Source: Ananas comosus (Eukaryota; Streptophyta; Magnoliopsida; Poales; Bromeliaceae). From it: 64,000 nucleotides of DNA. The translations under genes were made by a program, and so were the position numbers. Positions 8,701-18,235 of this stretch are shown here, in pieces. The notes beneath the pieces were generated by a model, which made no database searches, had not been told where the DNA came from, and saw only the letters and a program-made list of their open reading frames with translations. Position 1 is the stretch's first letter. The number at the start of each line of letters is the position of its first letter. The stretch spans positions 6,507,331 through 6,571,330 of the forward strand of contig NC_033627.1 of NCBI RefSeq assembly GCF_001540865.1, read 5' to 3'.

Positions 8701-10446
8701 CCATATGAATGTGTATAATTTATATGTTGATAGAGAGAGATGATAGCATAAAATTGATGTATCTATGATCTCTAGATGATGCTAAACTAGATTAAAGGAT
8801 TCATCATGGATTTGGGGCTTTTGTCCTTATGAAATTTGAAACTAAATTGATATCACAAACCTCTAATTGAAGGTTAGAGAAACACGCTGGACAACCTTAA
8901 TTTGAAAAACGGCGAGCTCTTGGTGGCCGATTAGAGGAATCGAGCCGATTTGGGGAGTTTCATTCATTAGCGCCGAGATGTGCTGAATCGATGTCGGAAA
9001 TCAAATTGCTTGGAAATTCTAGTAATTGGTACTTAAACGAGGTGGGTGGTGCTATTTGAAATGGTTGGATTTCTTTCTATATCTATGTTGCCATTTTGTT
9101 CATATGTGTATATATGTGTAGAAATTATGCATTGTAGGGTTTATTGTGTTTGTGCTTTCAATTTTCCTTGCATGCTACCTAAAGTAGAGTTAGACAACTT
9201 GGGTTGTGAACTCGGACGTTGAATGCATGAGGATTGGGTCGTTGGACAATTGGAACCCTATGGATGCAATGAACTAGAATGTGAATTTAGAAAACATTGT
9301 AGAACATTTGTAACATGAACTTGGTGGCATCTTGACTAGTTGTTTGGACATAGAAAACAAAGTGTGGACATTGGAACAAAGTGAAATACCAGGTGTCATT
9401 GTGAGTCTAAACATGAACCTAGTGTGGAAATATGGATTGGGTATCCTATTGTGCAAGTAGAAAACATGAACATTGTGTCATGAGTATTACATGTGGGTTT
9501 ATTGCCATAGTTGCACAGGATTTGAGACGAGCATGCGAGGGATTGAAATAGATCCTCTGGACCATGCTAGGGATTGGTAGATCCCCTGTTGTTGCTACCC
9601 TGGTCGATAGGGTGTCCTCGAGAGGAGAGGACTGGATCGCACTCACATTGTCTGTTCGGCTTGTTGGTGTTCAGGCCACCACAAACAGTGAGCTTCGGAG
9701 TAGTCACACCATGGGTTATCGTATCTACCCAGCAGACGGCCCTAGATTGGTGATAGTCCCCGTGGGTGCTGGTATTGTGAGTTGGGCTTGACTTCGCATG
9801 AGCCGGTATGATTGGGTGAAAGTTAAAAATGGTAAGCATCTTGAGCATAATAGCATTTCTTGTTTACCCAGCTTCATTTTGCAAAGGCATAGTAGTGTTT
9901 ATCCCAGTTTATGCATAGTGTAGTTATTGTACTACTTTCCTGTTCGTTTATCTACTTATACCTTGATAGACCTAGTGGGAAAATCGGCGAGGTCGGCGGC
10001 TGAACCCACTGGGAACTTCTTTTAGTTCTCACCCCCTGTTGTTGCGGAGCCACCATTTGCGGAGCGGCACCGGACCGAGGCGTAGGCGTTGCGCCCTAGA
10101 TAGCAGGGTCACCCAGTTTAGGTCGCCCTACGTACAAGCAAATAAATGTAAATGTATTTTGAAAAGCAAATGTATTAAAGAGCGGAAGTTGTATTTTGAG
10201 GAGTTCATGTATTATATAAGTGGAAAAATGTATGTCAAATGTGAATGATCTAATGTTGTAATAGTTAGGTTTAAATTTCTCGCTCTTGTGATATGCTCTC
10301 GTGCAAAACTGTTTATATTGTTTTTTCCTTGGTGAAATTCAATGTACTTGTTTTGTTGAGCCTTGGACGGACAGGGGAGGTTTTGTCCGTTCGGCGATCT
10401 GTGCGCGCGCCTGAACCGACCAAATAGGCGGTCCCGGGGTGTGACA
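8701..10446 (+). mobile_element. Truncated solo LTR K (gypsy-type) inside element A gag
   Basis: The 3' two-thirds of a gypsy LTR ends GGTCCCGGGGTGTGACA at 10446, after which gag resumes. It contains the conserved hairpin CCTAGTGGG...CCCACTGGG (about 9970-10015), an acceptor-region sequence (CCCCTGTTGTTGCGG) and the GGACAGGGGAGG...TCCGTTCGGCG block near the 3' end. The 5' part, with palindromes and TATA region, is missing. No left target duplication could be found. A deletion removed the LTR start and adjoining gag together. The left limit is approximate. Confidence 0.7.
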
Positions 10447-10447
10447 G

Positions 10448-11139
10448 GATCGGTCGTCCGACCTTTCACCGTTGACGTGGGAGGAGTTCCGAGGACTGAT
10501 GTTCGCTAATTATTTCCCCGATAGTGAGAAGAAGAAGCTTCAGGATCAATTTCGAAAGCTGAGACAAGGAAACCGCCCGGTGGAAGAATATAAGCGGGAG
10601 TTTTCTCACATCTTCGTCTGCGTCCCCGATGTGGTACGGGACGACAAGGATAGGGCCGATTGATTCGAGCGTGGACTTCGGCCGGATATTTACAAGGCGG
10701 TGCATATTCTCAAACTCACAATCTTTGCGGAGGTGTTAGATCGGGCATTGTGGGCAGAGCATGGTAATGCCTACGCCCGTGTTGAGCGTGAGGCGTTCGA
10801 GAAGGACAGAGGAAAGAAGCGGGCTCCGAGTGGTTCAGGAGGTCAGTCGAAGTCCAAGAAGTCCCCGAAGTACCCGCGAGTGCAGTCCAAGGGTCGTGGG
10901 ACTCCGCGGTGCGTCATTTATGGAGGAGACCATCAACCGATGAATTGCGAGCAGCGCGAGGGGAAATGCTTCAGATGTGGTCAGGCAGGACACTTTAGCC
11001 GTCACTGCCCGGGAAGGGCCTCGCCTGCCCTATCGGTTGCATCAACTCCGGCGACTCCGAGAGAGTATGGAGGAGTTCCATCCGCTGCCGCGTCTGCTCG
11101 GCGTGCGATGATGCCACGTCAGTCTGAGATGACTCGGCC
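10448..11139 (+). pseudogene. Element A gag, C-terminal part with CCHC zinc knuckle
   Basis: One frame runs from 10448 through the retrotransposon gag core (WEEFRGLMFANYFPDSEKKK, about 10479-10538) with a single TGA at 10661-10663. It then passes a basic linker to a CCHC knuckle, CFRCGQAGHFSRHC (about 10969-11010). Gag forms the virus-like particle and the knuckle binds RNA. The TGA sits where element C has TGG, a G-to-A change. The frame continues into protease without a break. Confidence 0.85.
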
Positions 11140-11486
11140 GGCTCCTAGTGGTCTGGTATTTGCCGCTCAATTGGAGGAACCTGCTGAGGTCGAAGAGCGC
11201 AATGTCGTAGTAGGTATGGTGTTGGTAAACAGAGTTCGAACTAGAGCTTTATTTGATACAGGTGCAACTCATTCATTCATCAATCGACTGTTTGCTGAAA
11301 TGTTTGGCATGTCCAATACAAGTGGGTAACTGGATCATGCCGACACGTTTGCTTGTGCTTAAGCGGTTGAAGGATTTTGATTTAATACTGGGTATGGATT
11401 GGCTCTCGAAATACTATGCGTCTATTGATTGCAAAACCAAGGTGATAACCTTTCGTGAGCCAGGACAAGAGAAGTTCGCCTTTTGA
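11140..11486 (+). pseudogene. Element A aspartic protease remnant
   Basis: ALFDTGATHSF (about 11248-11280) carries the DTGA active-site motif of retroviral-type aspartic proteases. The frame breaks at about 11320 and resumes one frame over as GNWIMPTRLLVL...ILGMDWLSKY, with part of the flap region missing compared with element C. Protease would have cut the Gag-Pol polyprotein. It is not functional here. Confidence 0.8.
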
Positions 11487-11830
11487 GCATGCAAGAGTTT
11501 GCTCTTCGCCATGACACTGTCGGCGTCAAGGGCGAGAAAGATGGTTAGTGGTGCTTGCGCGGCTTATTTGGCAACCGTGGTGGAGGTCTATAGGGAGACT
11601 CCGACGCTCGAGGATGTTTCCGTGGTTTGAGAGTTTTCGGACGTATTTCTCGTTGAGTTACCGGGGATACCACCGCATCAGGAAATTGAGTTCGTAATAG
11701 ACTTGGTTCTCGGGACCGCGCTGATTTCGAAAGCTCCGTATTGAATGGTACCGGCCGAGTTGAAGGACTTGAGGGCTCAATTGCAGGATCTCCTTGACTC
11801 CTTGACAAGGAATTCATAAAGCCGAGTGTG
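11487..11830 (+). pseudogene. Element A protease-RT linker, frameshifted
   Basis: EFSDVFLVELPGIPPHQEIE and KAPY mark the conserved region just upstream of RT. In-frame TGA codons follow VSVV (about 11628) and KAPY (about 11743). An exact 8-bp tandem duplication, CTCCTTGA at 11790-11797 and 11798-11805, shifts the frame. The RT start reads on in the next frame. Confidence 0.8.
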
Positions 11831-12791
11831 TCGCCTTGGGGAGCCCTGGTGTTGTTTGTGAAGAAGAAGGATGGATCGTTCCGTCTTTGTATGGATTATC
11901 GTGAACTAAATAAGGTCACGATTAAGAATAAGTACCCGTTGCCCCGTATCGATGATTTGTTTGACCAACTACATGGGTCTTGGGTGTGTTCTGATGCAGT
12001 GCAGAAAGGTTATTGCTTATGCATCCCGCCAGTTGAAAAGCTATAAGAAGAACTGTCCCATCCACGACCTGGAGTTAGCTGCAGTGATCTTCGCACTAAA
12101 GTTATGGAAACACTACTTATATGGTGCGCGTTGCGAGGTATACACGGATCACAAAAGTCTGAAGTACTTGTTCACTCAGAAGGAATTAAATATGAGGCAA
12201 CGCCGGTGGTTAAAGTTGTTAAAAGATTATCACGTTACTATACTATACCACCCAGGGAAAGCCAATGTAGTGGCTGATGCGCTTAGTAGGAAATCAGTAG
12301 AAAATCTTGCAATGTTAATCACGCATCAAAAGTCGTTATGGAGAGAGATATGGCGATTTGATCTTGAGATCGTAGCCTCGGAGTTTCTGGCTATGCTTGC
12401 GGCTCTCATTGTCCAACCGACCTTGTTCGAGAGGATTAAGAGCTTGCAATCCACAGACCTGAGTCTCCAAAAGGTGCGGCGCGACGTCGAGAGTTGGTGC
12501 ATTGGTGATTTCGGCGTACGCACCGATGGCGCACTGCGGTATCGGAACCGATGGTGTGTACCGAATGATGAAGGAATCCGAAAGTTGATTTTGCAAGAAG
12601 CTCATCGGTCTCCCTATAGTGTTCATCTGGGAGGCACCAAAATGTATAGAGACTTGAAAATGCACTATTGGTGGACGGGGATGAAGAAGGACATCGAACA
12701 CTATATGGCGCAATGTCTTGTGTGTCAACAAGTCAAGGTGGAGCGCCGATTTCCAGCGGGAAAACTTTATAGTCTACCTATTCCCGTCTGA
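11831..12791 (+). pseudogene. Element A RT (core deleted), RNase H and integrase zinc finger
   Basis: RT begins normally ([20 protein letters not shown], then [10 protein letters not shown]). At about 11975 it jumps directly to GLGCVLMQ, the start of the RNase H region. The palm, including the catalytic FIDD segment seen in element C, is deleted (about 230 residues missing). RNase H follows ([17 protein letters not shown]). The integrase N-terminal HHCC finger comes next ([20 protein letters not shown], then CLVCQQVK). The part from 11952 is one open frame to a TGA at 12789-12791 where a tryptophan is expected. Confidence 0.88.
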
Positions 12792-13856
12792 AAATGGGAG
12801 GACATAGCGATGGATTTCGTGGTGGGTTTATCCCGTTCGTCGGGTGGCCACGATGCTATTTGAGTGGTAGTGGATCGTTTGTGGAAGTCGGCACATTTCT
12901 ACCCATCCACACCACTTGGTCCGGTGATAAGTTGGCGCAGGTTTACCTCGATATGGTGGTGAGGCTACATGGGGTTCCAAAATCGATCGTGTCGGATCGA
13001 GATCCCCGGTTTCTATCACACTTTTGGAAAAGCCTACAAAAAGCGCTTGGCACACGGCTTTATTTTAGCACCGCATTTCATCCTCAAAGCGATGGTCAAT
13101 CAGAGAGAACAATTCAAGTTTTGCAGGATATGCTACGAGCGTGTATGATCGATTATAGGGGTGTTTGGCATGAGCACTTGCCGATGGCCGAGTTCGCCTA
13201 CAATAATAGCTACCGAGCGAGTATAGAGATGGCACCATTTGAGACTCTCTATGGGAGGAGGTGCCGATCTCCTATATATTGGATCGATGTTAGCGAACTG
13301 ATGGTTTTTGGTTCGAATGTTTTGCGTGAGGCGGAGGAGAAAGTCCGCCTTGCTCGCCAGAGACTTTGGACGGCACAATCTAGACAGAAAAGTTATGCGA
13401 ATAGGCACCGGCGAGATCTTGAATTCGCGGTAGGAGACCGCGTCTTCTTGAAGGTATCACCCATGAGGGGTGTGAAGCGGTTTGGAGTTTGGGGGACATT
13501 GAGTCCCCAATATATCGGACCGTATGAAGTGTTGGAACGAATTGGTGCGGTAGCATACCGACTCGCTTTGCCGCCCAAGCTTGCGGGAGTTCACAATGTG
13601 TTCCATATGTCTAATCTCCACAAGTATATTCACGACCCTAAGCATGCTCTCTTGTATGAACCACCAGAACTTCAAGAGGATATGACATATGAGTTCCCTG
13701 TATCTATCATCTTTCAGGAAGTGCGAAAGTTACGGAACCGTGAGATTCCGTATGTCAAAGTTCAGTGAAGCATTCATGATGATCGTGAAGCCACTTGGGA
13801 ACTCGAGGACGCGATGAAGGAATATCATCCTCATCTCTTCGAAGATTTGAGTTGAG
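12792..13856 (+). pseudogene. Element A integrase core and C-terminus, frameshifted
   Basis: The core starts KWEDIAMDF with catalytic D, then reads HDAI-stop-VVVDR. A one-base deletion at about 12899 moves the frame. From there it stays open to 13768, with the second catalytic D in SDRDPRF, the glutamate in DGQSERTIQ, and a GPY/F-like segment (YIGPYEVLERIG). After the TGA at 13766-13768 the frame continues as EATWELEDAM and ends near 13854 with a chromodomain-like tail. Integrase would insert the cDNA. The stop and frameshift make this copy dead. Confidence 0.88.
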
Positions 13857-13892
13857 GTATGAGTTTAAATTGAGTGGAATTAGAAACTCTTT

Positions 13893-13907
13893 TTTAGGAG
13901 GGCAAGA
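13893..13907 (+). promoter_or_regulatory. Element A polypurine tract
   Basis: The purine-rich run AGGAGGGCAAGA ends directly before the TG of the 3' LTR, the usual plus-strand primer position. Confidence 0.7.
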
Positions 13908-14016
13908 TGTAAGATAACAAATCCTCGACGAGCAAAACCGAACTTTGGTCCAAATTGACCGAAGTGTGGTATTTGACGCTTTAGAGAGGTCCGTTGAGTG
14001 TTTTGAGTGATCGGAA

Positions 14017-14169
14017 TGTGATACCCCAATAATCCCACATCGGATGGGAATGGGGTTGTCATTATCTTTATAAGAGACTTAGACACTAGTAATAATAACT
14101 GGGCTTAAGTATTTTGGGCTGGTGGTTGGGCCCAATGAGTTATTTTTGCTAGTGGGCTGGGTCGTTACA
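14017..14169 (+). mobile_element. TRIM solo LTR (153 bp)
   Basis: It starts TGTGATACCCCAATAATCCC and ends GGGTCGTTACA. The flanks are CGGAA (14012-14016) and CGGAT (14170-14174), a target duplication with one change. The 5' LTR at about 2034 shows the empty site. It belongs to the same family as the minus-strand TRIM at 17767. Its second half is repeated at 2632-2718. Confidence 0.88.
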
Positions 14170-14293
14170 CGGATTGACTTATAGGGGTATGAGAGACCAA
14201 AGAGGGCCTTGGAGAGCAAGATTTGAGAATTTTGAAAATTTTCAAATTTGTGGTGCTCTCGGGGTCCGAATCCTGCACGTAGGGTCCGGACCC

Positions 14294-14843
14294 TGTTGGC
14301 TTAAATGGGCCAGCATCCTGCCCTGTGGCGGGAGGCCATGTGGGCCGAGTCATGTTCGAAATGGCGTGAGGCTGGGTTGGGCCGAGTCATGTTCGAAGTG
14401 GCGTGAGGCCAGGTGGGCCGAGTCACAATCGAGACCCGTGGGCGCTGTTTCTGTACGCTTTAAGTGAATTGGTTGCGTATTTCTAACAGCTCGAGCTTTT
14501 GGGATTAATGGTTAGCGCCAACGATCCGACAAGTGGTATCAAAGCCAGAGGTCACGAGTTTGATTCCTGCATGCTGCAAATGTGTGCAGGTGCTGGAGGG
14601 GGGATTGTTGGCTTAAATGGGCCAGCATCCTGCCCTATGGTGGGAGGCCATGTGGGCCGAGTCATGTTCGAAATGGCGTGAGGCTAGGTTGGGTCGAGTC
14701 ATGTACGAAGTGGCGTGAGGCCAGGTGGGCCGAGTCACAATCGAGACCCGTGGGCGCTGTTTCTGTACGCTTTAAGTGAATTGGTTGCGTATTTCTAACA
14801 GCTCGAGCTTTTGGGATTAATGGTTAGCGCCAACGATCCGACA
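14294..14843 (+). mobile_element. Complete 550-bp TRIM element, copy 2
   Basis: LTRs of 238 bp lie at 14294-14531 and 14606-14843, with a 74-bp interior holding a TGGTATCAAAGCC primer site and a GGAGGGGGG purine tract. GACCC lies at 14289-14293 and 14844-14848. It sits within the TCCGGA palindrome of the host LTR, whose empty version is seen at about 2108-2152. It is nearly identical to copy 1. Confidence 0.92.
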
Positions 14844-16793
14844 GACCCCGTACACGGGAAAACGTGAAAAATTGCAAAAGGGTCATTTGTATGGGGGGCT
14901 AAGTGCATTGTGCAAGTGGGAGTGTATATAGATGGGTTTTATCCCATTTTCTCTCATTTCGCCTTCCACCCTAACAAAAGAGAAAACCTTTCTCTCTCTA
15001 AATTCTTTCTCTCTCTCCTAGGGTGGCTCCAATTCAGGTAGAGTTTGGTGGAGAGGAGCAGCTTGGAGGTCAAGCCATCATCTTCTTCATTCTAAGCTTG
15101 GGAAGAAGCTTGAGTTGAGGTGAGCTTCATAGCTTTTTATAAAGATGTTGGTTAGGGTTTGGTGTAATCCCTTTTAATTGAGTTGTATTGGAACCCTAGG
15201 TGATCCTCAGCTAGATTATTGCATGAATCAAGAGATATTATGTGTATTCTTGCAATAATGGTATTTTAGGGTTTCAAATGTGGGTTTGTGGCTATGATGG
15301 GTTTGATCAAAATTGACCAATTGCAAACCTAATTGAAGGTAAAACTGACACGGTGGGCAACTCAAATTGAAGTTCCTACGAGTGTGCGGCGAGTCATTGA
15401 AGAAAAGTACAGTTTTCGGTTCGTTTGCGTGGGGTCGAGCCAAAACAACGTTCATAAATAGCAAGGCTTGAGTTCTCGCATCTCGGCATCACCAAGAGGT
15501 GGGGGGTGCTATCCGAAGTAATCGGATTTCCTTTTATGTCTAAGTTGTTATTGTTGAGCATATATGTTCATAAGTTGATTATCATGCATCATAGGATATG
15601 TGGTTAAATGTAATTCAATTCCTTGCATGCTTCCATGGTAGAATAGAAATCGTGAGTTGAATACATGATTTAGCAGATGCGTGAGGATTGGGTCTTAACA
15701 TGGAATCCTATTGTGCCAAGAACAAGTGATGAACTTGAACAATTTAATGACATAAAAGAGTGGCATGTGAAACTAGTGTAGTGGTGACACTTATGACATG
15801 AATATTGGGATAGGTGAATTTCCGAGTATATTATTATCCCTAGTTGGTAGGGAATCCTCGAGTTGAGAGAACTAGTGTAGTGATGACACTTATGACATGT
15901 ATATTGGGATAGGTGAATTCTCGGGTATATTGTTATCCCTAGTTAATAGGGTATCCTCGAGTTGAGAGAATTGGATCATACTCACTTAGTCTGTTCTAAC
16001 TTGTCGGTGGTCGCTCTACCCAAGCAATGAGCTCCGGAGTTGTCACACGATGGGTTAATGTACTTACCCAGCAGACTGTCTCGGGTGTGCGTAACGCAGA
16101 GTCTCCTCACCTATGAGATTTGGTTGTGAGTTGGGGCTTAACCTTAGGGTTAGCCAAGATGATTGGGTGACAAGTATATGAATGGCATGCATTATGAGCA
16201 TAGTAGATCCTTCATTCATATCATATTGTTGAGGCATAGTAGCATGATGGCAGATTTCATTACTATGTTAGCAAATTTCATTACTCTATTTATATCTCTA
16301 CTTATGCCTGCATAGACCTAGTGGGAAAATCGACGGAATTAGCGGCCGAAACCACTGGAAACTTTTGTTAGTTCTCATTCCACTTTGTTGCAGGGCCTAG
16401 CACGAGCGGACCGGCTGAGGATTGTGGTAAGGGCATACCGCCCTAGTTAGTAGTCTCCTTTTGCTTTAGAGTACTATGTGTATATGAGAGACTTGATGTA
16501 TATTGAGTGAGGTTACTTTTGGAGAGTTGTATATGTATCATAAGATGAAACTTGTATACCAAATGTATATATTTTGGTGGTTAAATGCAAAGTGAATGTA
16601 ATAGCTAGTACTCTCTCTTGCTCTTATTTGTATCATACTCGCATGATTCATGTATGGTGACTATGTTTATCTAGGCAACTAAATGTACATGATTGATATT
16701 TGTTGAACCTTGGGCGGACAGGGAAGGTTCTGTTCCTCCGGCGTCTGTTAGACGTACCCGAACCGACCAAATTGGCGGTTGCGGGGCGTGGCA

Positions 16794-17510
16794 TGCTTAT
16801 CCCATTATGAAACTTGCATGATTTGGAAGAGCTTCTCATAAATTATCTATTGATATATTTCTTGCAAAATTTGGAGTTCTAAATCCCAAGATATGATTTG
16901 TTGAGATTTATCTATCTATTAAAAAAAAAACTGTTCGGTGTAATCCACGCCGCTTGGAGTCGCGCGCGGGCCGCGTGGACAACGTGAGCCACACAGGGGC
17001 GTGGGCCGTGCGCTGGCCATGCGCAAACCACGCGCAGGTTGCATGGGCCGTGCGGGCCAACAGAATTTTTTTTTTGGTTTTTTTCTTTCGTTTTTTTTTT
17101 CTTACCAATTTTTCTTAATAATAAAATAAATAATTTATTATGCATATTACTATGTTTTTCTGATATATTAGCATGCATTTTAAGTATTATAATGCCTTTT
17201 ATGATGTATGGATAAATTCTTTTGGCATAATATATTTTTTTATGCATATCTTATCAAGTGGGAATATTTTAATTTTGATAGAGTAAATTATATGCTTTTA
17301 CTCCCAAATATTTTGTGCAAATTAATTAAAATTTAAAATTTTGACTTATGGTGTGTGATGTGATTATTAGCATAGCTATTTTTTTCTTTACATATCTATG
17401 ATCTAATTTTTAATTTATTTAATTAGAGATGCGGCAAAATTGAATACATGTATAATGTGCTAATCTTAAAATATCTTTTTCTACGCATTGTATGAACTTA
17501 GTGAGATTAA
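16794..17510 (+). other. copia untranslated leader, second part
   Basis: Non-coding sequence between the gypsy element and the copia gag ATG. It includes an unusual GC-rich block at about 16945-17060 with repeated GGGCCGTG-like words, followed by poly-T and AT-rich sequence. No ORF of note is on the plus strand. The minus-strand frames here are low-complexity. Confidence 0.5.
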
Positions 17511-17766
17511 ATGGCCTCCAAACAAGTTGTTGCGGACTTAATCAGAGGCGAGAAATTGGATGGTGACAATTATGATATTTGGCATCATAAAATTCAATAT
17601 ATTCTCGCTGTGCAAGAAGTTCTAAAAAACTTGCGTAATAAATTGGACCAACCCATAGAGGGCACTAGTGCCCAGGCTCGCCGAGATATAGAAAGCTATA
17701 ATAATTGGCTTAAAAAGGATCGTATTGCTCGCATCACATTGCTGAGCGGTATTCAGAATGATCTCT
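17511..17766 (+). pseudogene. copia gag, N-terminal part
   Basis: It starts with ATG (MASKQVVADLIRGEKLDGDN) and includes YDIWHHKIQYIL, typical of the copia gag N-terminus (UBN2/gag-polypeptide type). The frame is clean up to the TRIM insertion. The TCTCT at 17762-17766 is the left target duplication, and gag resumes at 22714 in the same frame (NDLL then CEYERYP). The insertion thus sits exactly in a codon run with no loss. Confidence 0.9.
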
Positions 17767-18235
17767 TGTAACGACCTAGCTCATTAGCAATAATAACCAG
17801 TTGGGCCCAACCACTGACCCAAAATGCTTAAGCCCAGTTATTATTACTAATGTCTAAGTCTCTTATATACCCAATCACATCTCTATTCCTATCCGATGTG
17901 GGATTATTGGGGTGTGACAGACTCCTCCCGTTAAGACCCTGACGTCCTCGTCAGTCCAATCACAAACACAATCCAAGATCACCAGGCTATGTGAGACTCG
18001 TCTCGCTAGCCTTGTCATCCAGACCCTAGCATAGTCGGTCACTTTGTCATACAGACTCCGGCATAGCCTATCACCTTGTCTTTCAGACCCTGGCTCAGCC
18101 GAGATTCGCCACACATTTCCTGCTAGTGAACTGGCTCTGATACCAAATAAAACGACCTAGCTTACAAGCAATAATAATAACTCGTTGGGCCCAATCACCA
18201 GCCCAGAATGATTGAAGTGCGGAATAATAATAACT
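17767..18235 (-). mobile_element. TRIM element, minus strand, truncated by a solo LTR
   Basis: Read on the minus strand, a truncated 5' LTR (18148-18235) is followed by the Met-tRNA primer site (plus-strand CTGGCTCTGATACCA at 18131-18145). Then come a 229-bp non-coding interior, a purine tract (reverse of CTCCTCCCGTT at about 17920) and a full 152-bp 3' LTR (17767-17918). The LTR is the same family as 14017-14169. The left target duplication is TCTCT. The 5' LTR is cut at 18235 by solo LTR B1, and its outer end is gone. Confidence 0.88.

Larger units (their letters stand above)
1927..16793 (+). mobile_element. Ty3/gypsy (chromovirus-like) element A, with nested insertions
   Basis: The element runs from TGTAAGATAAC at 1927 to GCGGGGCGTGGCA at 16793. 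It has a 5' LTR (1927-7843, interrupted), a TGGTATCAAAGC primer site, broken gag, protease, RT, RNase H and integrase, a purine tract, and a 3' LTR (13908-16793). Domain order with integrase last and an integrase C-terminus ending in an EATWE-type motif fit the Tekay/Del chromovirus lineage. The expected 5-bp target duplication is not seen (TCCAT on the left, TGCTT on the right), so one boundary has changed or the left LTR is chimeric (see 2371-2631). The RT core is deleted, so the element could not move by itself. Confidence 0.85.
13908..16793 (+). repeat. Element A 3' LTR
   Basis: It starts TGTAAGATAAC after the purine tract and ends GGGGCGTGGCA. Without its two nested TRIM insertions it is about 2.2 kb. 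It carries the inverted repeat near the 5' end (about 13941-13964) and the TCCGGA palindromes, now split by the TRIM. A TATATAG box lies at about 14926, CT tracts near 14992-15018, a GAG/GTGAGC donor-like site at 15120, the hairpin at about 16315-16360 and TTTGTTGCAG at 16384-16393. Confidence 0.88.

Noticed and set aside
13133..13675. Minus-strand frames of 61-91 codons across the element A integrase
   Set aside because: Shadows of the plus-strand integrase, whose motifs are unambiguous.
1922..16798. A target duplication for gypsy element A
   Set aside because: The flanks TCCAT and TGCTT do not match, and no shift of a few bases gives a convincing 5-bp repeat.
16912..17247. Minus-strand 111-codon lysine-rich frame in the copia leader
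   Set aside because: Low-complexity translation of poly-T and a GC-rich leader block, with no start context or domain.
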